Of a stretch of DNA of 64,000 bases, positions 22,740 to 34,364 are shown piece after piece. This DNA is from Nicotiana tabacum (lineage: Eukaryota; Streptophyta; Magnoliopsida; Solanales; Solanaceae). Below the pieces are notes generated by a model that worked only from the letters and a program-made list of their open reading frames with translations, was not told the origin of the DNA and did not search any database. Made by a program: the position numbers and the translations under genes. Where the stretch lies: contig NC_134095.1 in the NCBI RefSeq assembly GCF_000715075.1, positions 43,688,806 to 43,752,805 on the forward strand, given 5' to 3'. The first letter of the stretch is position 1. Each line of letters begins with the position of its first letter.

Positions 22740-22960
22740 CTGATGGTTGTGAGGATCTTTTTTTCAATCAGTGGCACCCTTTGAGGGTCTTCAGTAGATG
22801 ACCACTCTCATTTATCTTCTCACTATCGCCTAGTAGAGCTTTTTGCGACTTTTCACTAACAAGACTTTCTCATTTTCAATTTCTCCGCTTAATATCGCCT
22901 TTAGGTGCCCGTAAGGGTTTTTCACCGATAAGACTCTCTCATTTTATTCCTCTTATTTTA
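22740..22960 (-). repeat. Element C copy of the GTGAAAACCC hairpin repeat
   Basis: The minus strand contains three diverged units matching the 68-bp repeat of element E (52132-52335). In one, GGTG pairs with CACC around CCC/GGG; in the next, TAGT pairs with ACTA, so the stem is kept although the bases changed. It lies downstream of the pol remnant, as in E. Confidence 0.65.
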
Positions 22961-23160
22961 ATTGCATCGGATCCAAGTAACTGTATCCTTCCATTTCAAA
23001 GCTCTTTGCCGATTGATTAGAAGGACTTGAATCGGGTTTTAGGGTAAAAAGCATTAGGATTGAATTATAACCTTGGTACCTTTTAGGAGAACCCATCATC
23101 GAACCATTGTCACTTCTACCCCAGTTTCAACTTTTTGGAAAATTTTGATTTTTATTTTGG

Positions 23161-23223
23161 TGTGACTGAACCCCAGAGAGAGGCTAGCTACGTATCCTTT
23201 CGGAATCAAGTCGAATGTAGTTC
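23161..23223 (-). other. Pseudoknot-like module, copy C3 (after integrase end)
   Basis: Minus strand: GAACTACA, GACT (P2), a short first stem TCC/GGA, GTAG (P1'), a second hairpin AGCCTC/GGGGTT, then AGTC (P2'). P2 pairs perfectly but with a sequence used in no other copy. It matches the position of copy E2, after the integrase end. Confidence 0.7.
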
Positions 23224-23480
23224 AGGGAACGTTGTTTATTATTTTATTTTTTTTTGTGTTGTTTTCTTTTTCTTTTTCCTTTCCTTTCTGCTCTCTTTTC
23301 TTTTTCATTTTTCATTTCATTTTCTTTGTCTTTTCTTCCCCTTTTTTGGTATCTTTCTTTTTCTTCTCTTTTTTTATTTTATTTTATTTTTTTTAATTTT
23401 TTTTTCAATAAGACTTTCAGGTTCCAAAGAGGGTAATCAAAGAACAGTAACCGGTTCAAATGGTTTACAAAAGGGTTAAT
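23224..23480 (-). repeat. Low-complexity T-rich tract (A-rich in element C sense)
   Basis: Long T runs mixed with TTTTC blocks. The hydrophobic Phe-rich ORF on the plus strand (23135-23479) is a translation of this tract and not a protein gene. Confidence 0.7.
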
Positions 23481-23700
23481 TGTGTTTGTATAGCGAGAAT
23501 GAAAGCCTTCGTCATCTCAACTGGAGAATATTAATAATCTATGGAGGATCAAACATTGTACCTTTTGACTGCATTTGCATTGACAATTGTTTCTGGGACA
23601 TTTCCTTTGATGTTTCCCAGGTACGACGCTCTCTTTTGGCAGTACTCTTGTTAGTTCATGTAATGGATCTTTCCAATCTGGAAGCAGTTTTCCTTTAGCT
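23481..23700 (-). pseudogene. Element C integrase C-terminal remnant
   Basis: The minus-strand text near 23545-23590 translates to a short NANAVKRYNV-like end followed by a stop. It resembles the NSDAVKRYYA end found in another frame just after the last integrase ORF of element E (about 51585-51625). Nothing else of integrase, RNase H or RT is left between this end and the gag fragment, so several kilobases of pol were lost. The assignment rests on a short tail and on position. Confidence 0.5.
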
Positions 23701-23909
23701 ATTCCAAATCTTTGTTTTATTTCCTTAAACTTATCTTCATTGCAATCTAATTCTTAATTCATCATTTCGGGGTATGACAACGTTTTAGAATCTGGGCATG
23801 AAGTCCGCAAGCATGTCATGTTATTAAAATCTGCACTTAATAGAACTGAAAAGAAAATAAGAAAAATGACAAGATTAAGAAAAGAGACATTCATAGAAGA
23901 ATTTCATTT

Positions 23910-24620
23910 GATTTTATTTTTTTTGATTTTTATTTTTTTTGAATTTTAAGGATAGAAGGCTTACATCGGAAAGTAAGACAATAAAGTAAAACGTTTGGAT
24001 CACACCTTGAGATAATCCAGACGCAGAAAGGATAGCAAGACTGGCTACCGAGACTCCCGTCTGATAGGGAACTTTGAGGCTTGGCGACCGTTTTTTGGCT
24101 TTTCTTTTATCTCGGCAATGGTTGCAATGGCCTAAGTGCCAGATCAAATTCCTTATCTTCACAAGTCATTCCGACTACTGGCCCATTGGTATGAGTAGGC
24201 AGAGGATTGTTCATCATATTAGGAGTCTCTTCATCCCGGAAAACGATTCTTCCAGCTTCAATCAAATCTTCAATTGCTCTTTTGAGGGTCCAACAGTCCT
24301 CTATATTGTGTCCCACTGCTCTAGAGTGGTATTCCCATCTAGCATCAGCTCGGTGCAAGGGGGACTCGGTGTTTGGCCGGTTTGGGGCCACTGGCTGCAG
24401 CAAACCTCGCCTGACTAGCTTTTGGAACAAGCCCGAGTATAATTCACCAATAGGGGTGGATTGTACTGGGGAACATTTTATTGGGGATTATATGGAGCTT
24501 GGTAAGGATAGGCATTTATGGGAGGTGAAGCTCGATTTTGTGTATAATGTTGTCGCCGCGTGCAAGGTTTGTGCGTTCATCACCGCATACCAACAAAACC
24601 AACACCTGAATAGAACCTGA
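23910..24620 (-). pseudogene. Element C gag fragment with zinc-knuckle-like motif
   Basis: The ORF 24107-24430 on the minus strand contains a Tyr-His-x-His/Cys knuckle remnant (YHSRAVGHNIEDCWTLK) and an IEDLIEAGRI stretch. It matches the E gag region C-x2-C-x5-H-x4-C followed by KNAIQELIDTNKI (46088-46180). Upstream in sense, 24431-24620 reads as a Tyr/Pro-rich linker with stops, like the linker in E. The first Cys of the knuckle reads as other residues. Downstream the frame is lost before 23914. Only the C-terminal third of gag survives. Confidence 0.72.
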
Positions 24621-24992
24621 CTAATTTGTTCACACCACAACCTTGTTAGTTTTGAGACATTTAACATATAGCAAATCGTACGTTGGGATGCAATGCACTT
24701 AACAGTTAAACGTTTCTACCATGTGTTTGAACGGTTGCATGTTTCATCGCGACCCTAACTAACCCTTTCAGCATGTACCTTTTTTCTTTTATTTCTGCCT
24801 CTCTTTAATCACTTTTGATTTTTTTTTCATTTCGTTTCTGTCGCTCTTTTATTTTTTGGCACACTCTTTTCTTTTTTTGTTTTTGTCACTCTTTTATTTT
24901 TTGTCACTCTTTTTTTCTTTTTTTCTTTTTTTTATCACTCAATTTTTCTTTATTTTTTCCAGTTTATTTTTCTCTCAGTTAATTTTATGTCT
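24621..24992 (-). other. Element C spacer between ORF1 position and gag
   Basis: 24621-24770 aligns in sense with E at about 44380-44450 (GCATTGCATC.CAACGT, then CTCAAAACTAACAAG). 24780-24960 is a T-rich tract with repeated CACTCTTTT text. No gene is seen. Confidence 0.6.
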
Positions 24993-25058
24993 ATGATCGA
25001 ATCCGATGGGGATTACCTACGTATCATGACGCCGCATGAATCAGATCTTGCGTAGTTC
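24993..25058 (-). other. Pseudoknot-like module, copy C2 (spacer before gag)
   Basis: Minus strand: GAACTACG (P1), GATC (P2), first hairpin TCATG/CATGA, CGTAG (P1'), second hairpin AATCC/GGATT, then C and GATC (P2'). All four helices are perfect. It matches copy E1 in position. Confidence 0.78.
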
Positions 25059-25069
25059 AGGAAGATCGA

Positions 25070-25819
25070 GAATGGAGTAAATAAGCTTACTCTTTTTTTA
25101 TATAAAAATCAGATTATAAAAGCTTTTAGAAAAAAGTAAAAAAAAATGATTTTTTGTTTTTGTTTGTATTTCTTTTGGAATTTTCAAAAAAAATGCTTTA
25201 AAAGAAGAAAGGTAATATTTTTTGGATTTTTGATTTTGATTTTTTTTTTGAAAGAAAGATTTCTAAAAATTCCTTTTCTTTTGATTTGAACTTTGGGTAT
25301 TTCAAAAGTAAAAAAAAAAATATATTTTTTTTGAATTTTTATTTGTTTTCTCTTTTTCTAATGAAGAAAGAAAATATTTTTGGATTTTGGATGTTGCCTC
25401 TTAAATTTCGATAGAGGGACTTTTTAAGAAAAATATTTTGGATTTATGAGTTTATCTATTTTTAAATTTACAGAAGTACTTCTAAAGAAAAATAAAAATA
25501 TTTTTTCCCTTCAATTTTTCAAAAGTTTTTTTTTGCTTTTGACATTTACGAAAAAAGACTTTTAAACAAGTAAAAGAATTTTTTTTTTTTTCTGATTTTG
25601 TTTTTAAATTTTTAGGAAAAATACTTCAATATAAAGGAAACCCGTATTTTGGATTTTGATTTTTTATTGATTTTTTTTTATTTCTTTTTTTCTGTATGAA
25701 AGACTTTAGAAAGAAGGAAACTACTTTTGGGTTCAAATTTTTTTTTTTTTGAATTTTCTAAGGAAATGCTTCTAAAGATTTTAGAAAGAAGGAAAATATT
25801 TTTGGATTATAAATAAATT
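25070..25819 (-). repeat. Degenerate AT-rich tandem repeat in element C
   Basis: Recurring GAAAGAAGGAAAATATTTTTGG-like text every 60-110 bp is separated by T runs. In E the matching place holds the 523-codon ORF1, so ORF1 seems to have been replaced or eroded here. No coding content can be recognised. Confidence 0.5.
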
Positions 25820-25885
25820 GGGGCCGGAACCGATGAGGTTTGCCTACGTATCTCACATCCGGTGAGAATCAGACCAGCGTAGTTC
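25820..25885 (-). other. Pseudoknot-like module, copy C1
   Basis: Minus strand: GAACTACG (P1), GGTC (P2), first hairpin TCTCAC/GTGAGA, CGTAG (P1'), second hairpin AACC/GGTT, then GGCC (P2', one G.U). I see no counterpart in E at this position. Confidence 0.75.
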
Positions 25886-26397
25886 AGCAAGTTTTGACGG
25901 AACAGGGAAACATGGCACTTGAAAATTGTGGCTCATTTTGAAATGACTTTTTTTTTCTTAGAATTTCGGAAGAGTCTCGGGATTTTCAAATACGTACCTC
26001 ACTCTTGTTTTTTTTTTCTTTTTTGTTTTTTGGATTTTCTTTCCCTATTCTAGAAGTCGGTCAACATGCAAGCCGAAACAAACGAATGCGCAAATAGCAC
26101 GTAGGATGCATCAGGATGGTCTTTTAATGTGGGTACATCTGTCCTAGATGTACCCAACCCCTGTGTTGAGTTCCCAAAGTCGAATGCACGTGATGCAAAC
26201 AAATGTTCCTACTAGGGATCCGACATGAAGCTATGTTATTCTAGGTTTAAAACCTGGGTGTATTGTTCTAGACCTGGTTTACCCGAGCGGACAACTTGAG
26301 CAGGGGGGCAGCATACCGGGAATAAAGAAGCTTCACCGGCTTTGAAACTTTTCCGAACCTTGTTCTAAAATTGGGATATGACTATAACAGAAAAGAA
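25886..26397 (-). other. Element C leader, distal part
   Basis: Read on the minus strand it matches the leader of E (about 41380-41720), including CCCGGTA, GTCC.CT.GGGTAA.CCAGGT and GACTCAACACAGGGGTTGGG text. No ORF. The left LTR of D begins directly at its sense-upstream edge (26398). Confidence 0.75.
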
Positions 26398-27393
26398 GCT
26401 AGTAGTGGACTTACGCGATCGCGGGAGAAGCTTCATGTTCGTGAAGGCTTAGCCCAGTCGTGCCCCGTTCGTGTAGTTCTCCCTAGATTCCCTGTCTAGC
26501 ACATTCTAATGTTACGCGTTCGCGATTGACCGGTCGCGTTCGTGTAGAGCAAACCCCCCAACGCTCCGCGTTCGCGACTTGTGTCTCGCGTTCGCATAGA
26601 ACAAATTCCAACCCCAGCTCAATTCCCTTTCATGAGCGCGGGAGTTACTACGCGATCGCGATGCACAAAATGTCTGTGCACCAGAAGCAGCAAACCTGCA
26701 ATTTTTCCTAAGTGTAAAAATATCCCGTGGCCTATCCAAAACTACCCGAGCCCTCGGGGCTCCAAACCAAACATGCACACAAACCCTAAACATCATACGG
26801 ACTTACTCGTGCGATCAAATCGCCAAAATAACTCCTCGAATTATGAGTTTAGCATCAAAATCAAAAAAAATCTACATAGCTCTTTAGTTCAAATTTTAAC
26901 AACCGAGGGTCCGATTCTCGTCATATCAAGTCCGTTTCTTACCAAATTTTACAGGCTCGACTTAAATACCATATAAGACCTGTACCGGGATCTGGAACAA
27001 AAATACGGGCCCGGTAACATCAAATTCAAACACATTTAAATTTCTAAAGAACTCTTAAAATTTCAGTTAAACAATTTTCTTCAAAAATTTATTTCTCGGG
27101 CTTGGTACCTCGGAATTCTATTCCGGGTATACGCCCAAGTCCTATATTTTTCTACAGATCCTTCGGGACCATCAAATCACGGGTCCGGGTCTGTTTACCC
27201 AAAATGTTGACCAAAGTCAACTTAAATTCAATTTTTAAGGCAAAATTAGCATTTCTATCAAATTTTCACATAAAAGCGTTTCGGATATACGCCCGGACCA
27301 TGAACTCAAATCAAGGTGAGATAAAATAAAGTTTTTAAGGCCTCAGAACACAAACTTGAATCGAAAATCAAGTGATGACATTTTGGGTCATCA
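26398..27393 (-). repeat. Element D 3' LTR (truncated)
   Basis: It aligns with 34488-35508. It retains the CG-word cluster (26410-26665), including GCGATCGCG text, and the AT-rich LTR start, and lacks all downstream LTR sequence. Small ORFs across it are not conserved. Confidence 0.9.
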
Positions 27394-27411
27394 TTCCCCC
27401 ACCTCTAAAAC
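27394..27411 (-). other. Element D polypurine tract
   Basis: On the minus strand GTTTTAGAGGTGGGGGAA precedes the LTR start TGATGACCC. It is nearly identical to the tract of element A. Confidence 0.82.
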
Positions 27412-27439
27412 AACCATTCGTCCTCGGACGAACATAGAA

Positions 27440-28866
27440 AAGAAGCACCTGAGTTGGTGAAAAGATGGGCATATCGGCTCTATATATCGGACTCGGACTC
27501 CTAGGTAGCTGCCACTGCAAGCTGACCTCTCTACTGAACAAAAACTGAAGGGAACGTCTTCGATCTCAATTGACGAACCTGCCAGTCTAGAATAGCTACC
27601 GGCTCCTCCTCATAGGTCAAGTCCTTGTCCAACTGGACAGTGCTAAATTCTAAAACGTGGGATGGATCGCCGTGATACTTCCGAAGCATGGACATATGAA
27701 ACACTGGGTGCACATCTGATAAACTCAGTAGTAACGCAAGTCTGTAAGCCACCTCTCCCTCTCGATCAAGAATCTCAAAAGGACCAATGAACCTAGGTCT
27801 TAGCTTGCCCTTCTTCCCAAATCTCATCACGCCCTTCATGGACGACACCCGGAGCAACACTCGCTCTCCGACCACGAATGCCACATCACGAACCTTGCGG
27901 TCGGAATAACTCTTCTGCCTGGACTGAGCGGTACGAAGCCTATCCTGAATGATCTTCACCTTATCCAAGGCATCCTGAACTAAATCTGTACCCAACAACC
28001 GAGCCTCTCCCGGCCAAACCACCCAACCGGCGACCGACACTACCTACCATATAATGCCTCATAGGGAGCCATCTGAATGCTCGACTGGAAGTTGTTGTTG
28101 TAGGAAAACTTTGCTAATGGAAAGAACTGATCCCAAGAACCTCCAAAGTCAATAACACATGCTCGGAGTATATCCTCCAAAATCTGAATAGTACGTTTGG
28201 GTTGCCCGTCCGTCTGAGGATGAAATACTGTGCTCAACTCAACTCGCATACCCAGCTCACGCTGTACTACCCTCCAAAAATGCAAGGTAAACTACGTACC
28301 TCAATCAGAAATGATAGACACGGGCACACCATGAAGACGAACAATCTTCTGGATATAGCTCTCAACTAACCTCTCAGAAGAATAGGAGACTGCCACATGA
28401 ATGAAATGCGCTCACTTGGTCAGCCTATCAACAATAAGCCATACTGCATCGAACTTCCTCTAAGTCCATGGGAGTCCAAAAACAAAGTCCATCCACCAAT
28501 AATGTTGCCGCAAATCCTGATACATCTTAGCGGCACCCGAATGAATAGAATATCAAGAACTATAGGCCTCCTCTAGAATCAACTCACGAAGTCCATCCAA
28601 ATTAGGCATACAAATACAACCCTACATCCTCAAAACTCCATCATCCCCAACTGTAACCTGCTTGGCATCTCTGTGCTGCACTGTGTCTTTAAGGACAAAC
28701 AAATGAGGGTCATTATACTGCCGATCTCTGATACACTCAAATGATGAAGAACAAGCGACTGTGCTCAGAAACATCCAACCTCACGAACTGATTGGCTAAA
28801 TCCTGAACATTCAAAAGCAATGGGCCTCTCACTGATCGGAATATACGCAAGGCTACCCATACTGGC
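27440..28866 (-). pseudogene. Element D integrase: zinc-finger half deleted, catalytic Glu changed
   Basis: Two minus-strand ORFs (28285-28040 and 28040-27531) hold the core and C-terminal parts. The core shows FHPQTDGQPKRTIQ where relatives have SER: the catalytic Glu of the DDE triad reads Lys near 28196. At 28494/28495 the text passes from HYWW straight to MDF. Relative to A (3158-3292) exactly 135 bp are missing in frame, including the CX2C half of the zinc domain. The C-terminus has FHMSMLRKYHGDPSHVLEF and a chromodomain remnant that is interrupted by a stop near 27530. This copy could not integrate. Confidence 0.87.
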
Positions 28867-29526
28867 TTACTTTCTACTCAAAGCATCGGCCACTACATTG
28901 GCCTTCCCCGGATGATACAAGATGGTGATATCATAGTCTTTCAACAGCTCTAACCACCTCCTCTGCCTCAAATTTAGCTTCATATGCTTGAACAAGTATT
29001 GTAAACTCTTGTGATCCGTGAACACCTCAGATGACACACCATATAGATAATGCCTCCGAATCTTCAATGCGTGAACAATGGCTGCTAACTCCAAATCATA
29101 AACTGGATAATTCTTCTCGTGGATCTTCAACTATCGCGAAGCATATGTAATAACCTTGTAATTCTGCATCAACACCGCACCAAGTCCAATACCCAATGCA
29201 TCACTATATACTGTATATGGCCTTGAACCTGTGGGCAAAACCAACATTGGTGTCGTAGTCAAAGCTTTCTTGATCTTCTGAAAGCTCGCCTCATACTCAT
29301 CATACCACCTAAACTGAGCACCCTTCTGGGTCAACCTGGTCATCGGGGCTGCAATGGATGAAAACCCCTTCACAAACCGATGGTAATAACCCGCCAAACA
29401 CAAGAAACTCTGGATATCTGTAACTGATGTGGGTCTAGGCCAGTCCTTGACTACCGCAATCTTCTTAGGATCCACCTGAATACCCTCTGCTGATAAAACA
29501 TGACCCAAGAATGCAACCGAACTCAA
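28867..29526 (-). pseudogene. Element D RNase H domain
   Basis: The frame is open over 29526-29131 and 29130-28867 with one stop between. Motifs: VYSDALG (the catalytic Asp is kept although Cys is changed), [29 protein letters not shown] and the VVADALSRK end. The upstream part overlaps the RT connection with [12 protein letters not shown]. It degrades the RNA strand in the family. Confidence 0.85.
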
Positions 29527-30402
29527 TCAAAACTCATACTACAAAAACTTAGCATACAACTGACTATCATTCATTGTTTGAAGAACGACTCGAAGATGCT
29601 GCTTGTGCTCCTCCCAACTGCGGGAATAAATTAAAATATCATCAATGAAGATAATCACGAAAGAATCCAAATAAGGATTGAACACTTGGATCATCAAATC
29701 CATGAAAGTTGTCGGCGCATTTGTCAACCTGAACAACATGACTAAGAACTCATAATGCCCTTACCGAGTGCGAAAAGGTGTCTTAGGGACATAGGATGCC
29801 CTAATCCTCAACCGATAGTAGCTAGATCTCAAATAAATCTTCGAAAATACCTTACCACCCTAGAGCTGATCAAACAAATCATCAATCCTCAGCAATGGAT
29901 ACTTGTTCTTGATGGTGACTTTGTTCAACTGCCGATAATCTATACACATCCTCATCGACCCATCCTTCTTCTTAACGAACAACACCGGCGCACGCCAATG
30001 CGAGACACTCGATCTAATAAAACCTTTATCCAGCAAGTCCTGCAACTATTCTTTCAATTCTTTCAACTCTGTCGGGGTCATACGATATGGCGAAATAGAA
30101 ATGGGTTGAGTGCTCGGAGCCAAATCAAAGCAAAAGTCAATATCCCTATCGGGTGGCAACCTCGACAGGTCTGAAGGAAATACCTCTAGAAACTCACGAG
30201 CAACGGGCATAGAATCCATAGAAGGAACCTCAGCACTAGAATCACGAACATACGCCAAATAAGCCAAACACCATTTTTCAACCATACGCCAAGCCTTTAT
30301 ATAAGAAACAACCCTACAAACAGAATAACCAGGAGTACATCTCCACTCCAAACGAGGCAACCCCGGTAATGCTAAGGTCACAATCTTGGTATGAAAATCC
30401 AA
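29527..30402 (-). pseudogene. Element D reverse transcriptase
   Basis: Minus-strand pieces are 30402-30046, 30045-29860 and 29739-29539. Motifs in order: [27 protein letters not shown], and the catalytic F-I-D-D at 29652-29641, intact. A stop lies after KELKE (about 30046) and another before the MLFRLTNAP segment, where relatives have SFGLTNAP. Protease lies directly upstream in the same polyprotein. Confidence 0.87.
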
Positions 30403-30780
30403 TATAGCATGTTATGGGGATAACCAATCCATCCCCAGAATGACATCGAAATCCACTATGTCGAGAAATAGGAAATCTACATGGGTCTCAAGGCCCCCAA
30501 TGATGACCACGCAAGCACGATAAACATGATCTACCACAATAGGATCACCTACTGGTGTAGACACATATACATGAGCACTCAAAGAATCACGAGGCATAAC
30601 CAGATAAGGGGCAAAATAAGATGATACATAGGAATATGTGGACCCTAGATCAAATAGAACTGAGGCATCTCTACTGCATACTGAAACAGTACCTATGATA
30701 ACTATATCGGAGGCCTATGCCTCAGGTCTGCCTGGCATAACATAACATTGGGGCTAGGCCCCACCACTCTGAACATCATC
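30403..30780 (-). pseudogene. Element D protease
   Basis: The active-site loop reads FDLGS at about 30647-30633 on the minus strand (D-L-G-S instead of D-[ST]-G). The block [14 protein letters not shown] is at about 30455-30412. Stops occur between gag and this domain. It matches the protease of A closely. Confidence 0.78.
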
Positions 30781-30849
30781 CCTAGGATGGCCTCCTATGG
30801 GCTGGCCTCCACCTCTAGCTACCTGGCCTCCACCTCTAGCGGCCTGACC

Positions 30850-32299
30850 TCCACCTCTAACACCTCTACCCTACCTCTAGCTGGTTGAGTGGGCGGTGGA
30901 ACACCCGGTGCTAGAACCATAGCACGAGAACCCTGGTGCTAAAAATTGCTCGGGGCTCGAGGGCAAAACCTAGCAATGTGCCTCATATCACCATAAGTAT
31001 AGAAAGACTTGGGCTGCTGAGACTGCTGACCTCGAAACTGACCCTGACAGCCTGGATAACCACCATGAAATCTCTGGAGCGGAGGTGCACTGATACGAGC
31101 TGTTGGTGCACTATACGAAAACTGATCAGAATACTGCATATGAGAACCACGGCTATCTGGAGCACCGTGAGAAACCCAAAGTGCTGACTGAAAGGGCCTA
31201 GGAGGATGGCCTCTACCAAAAGAATCCCTGCCTCCAGACGAGGCACCACTGAATCTGCCAGAATGACGAGGCCTCTTATTAGACCCCTAAATGCTCCCTT
31301 GAGCTAAAACCATCTTGACCCGCCTGGCCATATTGGTTGCATCCTGAAAAGAAATCTCACTACCTATCTCCTTAGCCATCTGCAGTCTAATAGGCTGAGC
31401 GAGTCCCTCAATAAACCTTCTCACCCTCTCTCCCTCGGTGGGGAGTATCATAAGAGCATGACGAGCCAAATCAATAAAACTCGTCTCGTACTGGGTGACA
31501 GTCATAGAACCCTGTTGGAGACGCTCGAACTGCCTGTGGTACTCCTCTCTCTGAGTGACGGGAAGAAACTTTTCGAGAAATAGCTGCGAGAACTGGTCCC
31601 AAGTGAGAGCTGGTGATCCAACTGGTCTGGCCAAACAATTATCTCTCCACCATTTCTTGGTGGAACCTGACAGACAGAAAACAGCAAAGTCGACCCCATT
31701 GGTCACTACTATCCCCTTGTTCCGAAGAACCTCATGACAACTATCTAAGTAATCCTAGGGATACTCTAAAGGTGTACATCGTAAGTAGTAGTGAACATCT
31801 TGGTGAACCTATCCAACCTTCACAAAGCATCGGCAAACATAGCTGCTCCATCACCGGTCTGAGCTACTACAATCGGCTGAACTGCTCCAACAGGCTGAGC
31901 TGCTGGAGTCTGAAACTCGGGAGCCATCTGCTTAGGAGTGCGGGTAGCGAGAGTCTGTGCTCCTCCCCCAGCCTGAGAGGCGGCTAGTGCTACATGAAGT
32001 AAGGCTACCTTAGTGACACTCTTCATAAGTCCCACTAGACGGAATAAAGCATCCTGGAGTACTGGGGTAACAATGAACCCCTCAGGGACCTGAGCTGGGC
32101 CTACCAGAACTATATGGGCCAGAACCTCATCATCAAACTCTACCTGAGGCTCCGCCATTGGTGCTGCTGCTCTGGGCTGAATTCTGCCCCTGCCTCGGCC
32201 TCTAGCATGGACTCAGCCTCGTCCTCTGCCCCTCATAGATGCTGCCACTGGAGGCTCGGGTTGTTGATCAGCGAATGAAGAAGCGCATGTTCTCACAAT
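30850..32299 (-). pseudogene. Element D gag
   Basis: The probable original start is at 32299, where ATG reads ATT before a VRT-like beginning. A later in-frame MAEPQVEF is at 32158. Capsid motifs: TKKWWRDN, LTWDQFSQLFLEKFLP, RRFIEGLAQPIRLQMAKEIGSEISF (ORF 31706-31287). In the zinc knuckle near 31020-30975 two of the three Cys are lost (FYTYGDMRHIARFC). Gly/Arg repeats follow at about 30900-30780. Stops and frameshifts separate at least three segments. Confidence 0.83.
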
Positions 32300-32479
32300 A
32301 TGTGAAATAACAGAGTAGAAATTCAATTAGCATTGAGAAACCAAATCGCACGACAGAGAAGAATATAAGTGAAACTGTTCCTAACTCTGTAGCCTCTAGG
32401 GGATAAGCAAAGATGTCTCTATACTGATCCCTCAGACTCTTCCAAGATTGTCCGTGAATTGTGATACCTAAGCAACCTA

Positions 32480-32493
32480 GAGCTATGATACCA
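32480..32493 (-). other. Element D primer-binding site
   Basis: On the minus strand TGGTATCATAGCTC lies 3 bases from the LTR end TGTCACGACC (plus strand). It is one base off the initiator-Met-tRNA type TGGTATCAGAGC used by B. Confidence 0.85.
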
Positions 32494-33214
32494 ACTTGTC
32501 ACGACCCGGATTTCCCACTCTCGGGAGACGTGATAGCGCCTACTAGTGAAAGTTAGGCAAGCCAACTGTTTCGATTTATTTGCTCTTTTTATTTTTAACC
32601 TCTTAATAATTTTAAGTGAACATATCATAAACAGCAAAAAATAATGCGGAAGAAAGAAATTTAACAATTTAAGCTAATACCAAAGTGAATCCATAAACAT
32701 AACCACCCAAAACTGGGGTTTCAATCTCACAGACTATCTAAAAATACTACAAATAGGGTCCGAACAAAGTAAATACACGTCTATTTCTGAAATAGTAAAG
32801 AACAAAAGAAAACTAGATAGGAAGGGGACGCCAAGGCCTGCGAACGCCTGCAGGACTACCTCGGATCTCCTGATGGACTGAAGGAAGCAACCCCTAGCTA
32901 AGGTCAGTATGCTCCAGTACCGGGATCTGCACAAAAGAGCACAGAGTGTAGTATCAGAACAACCAACCCCACGTACTGGTAAGTGTCGAGCCTAACCTCG
33001 ATGAAGTAGTGACGAGGCTAGTACACAACAATGAAACAACCTACAGTTAACATTACCTAGAAGAATAATAGTAATAGAAGTAATTCAAAAGTATCAGAGG
33101 ATTGGTAACATGCTATGGGGGAAAAATACCAACGTAAAGAATCACAATAATAGTGGAATAGGACAATTAAGATAATTGAACCGAAAACAACAAGAAATCA
33201 TAACGAACATGCAA

Positions 33215-33650
33215 TAACTGCACGACATCACCCTTCGTGCTTTTACTCTCAATCCTCACCAATGCAATCAAGTAATGAAAATATGCACGACATCACCTTT
33301 CATGCTTTACCTTTCTTCCTCACCATGTAAATATTGGAAATGTGCACGGCATCGCCCTTCGTGCTTTATCTCTCTTCCTCACCATATGCATCAATATCAA
33401 TGAAAATGTACACAACATCGCCCTTCGTGCTTTATCACTCTTTCCTCACGGTATGCATAAATATGAATGTGCATGGCTTCACCCTTCGTGCTTTATCTCT
33501 CTTTCCTTACCCAAACAATAACAACAACAACATCCCGGCAAGGGAATCAACAACAACATCCCGGCAAGGGAATCAACAATAAGAATAAACACATCCCGAC
33601 AAGCGAATCAACAGTAAGAAATAAATGCGTCCCAGCAAGGGAATCAGCTA
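33215..33650 (-). repeat. Two adjacent hairpin arrays in D LTR
   Basis: 33215-33500 has five units of about 60-75 bp, each with GCACG...CGTGC or a close variant around CATCACCCTT. 33528-33650 has four to five units of about 27 bp with TCCC-GGCAA-GGGA, the same unit B interrupted in A. In both arrays the paired arms are better kept than the spacers. Confidence 0.78.
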
Positions 33651-34364
33651 TAACCAAACTTGTACCAATAATTAACTTCACAAACAAAACCTTAACAGGA
33701 GCCAATGCTCAACAATAAACAAATACCACAAGATAATCATAAATCTTGCTCAACACGGAGAATCAACAATTTAGGCATTTGTAGTACTTATTAAGAAACA
33801 CAACGATCACAATTTAAGACTCACGGGCATGCTTTATACCGACGTATGGATACTCGTCACCACACCTATACGGCGTACACTACACTAGCACCTAGTAAAT
33901 AAAGCACAATACATATTCCCTCAAGCTAAGGTTAGACCAAACACTTACCTCGAACTTTCACAGTCAACTGAAGCCTCAAACAACACTTTTTCTTTAGAAT
34001 TCGCCTCCAATTTATACTAAAGAATTCATACCTAATGCTTAATTATAGGTTTCCTATCATTTTCCCCAAAAAGTCAAAAATTGACCCCAGGCCCGCTTGG
34101 TCAAAACCCGAGGTTCGGACCAAAACCCGATCACCCATTCACCCACGAGCCTGAATATACAATTAGTTTCGAAATCCGAACCCAAAACGAGGTCTAAATT
34201 TCAATTATTCAAAAAGTCCTAACTCTACCCAAATTCCCAATTTCTACCATAAAAACACTAGATTTTTGGATGAAGATTGGTGAAATGCAAAGGGAAATCG
34301 AAAGAAAAAGGTTTAGAATCATATTCCAATACTTTGGAGAAGAACATGCTCCTTGAAAATCGCC

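Noticed and set aside
23135..23479. Membrane protein ORF rich in Phe and Leu
   Set aside because: It is a translation of a T-rich low-complexity tract inside element C on the wrong strand.
26512..26796. Arg-rich ORF in the D LTR
   Set aside because: It is produced by the CG-word cluster and is not conserved in the other LTR of D.
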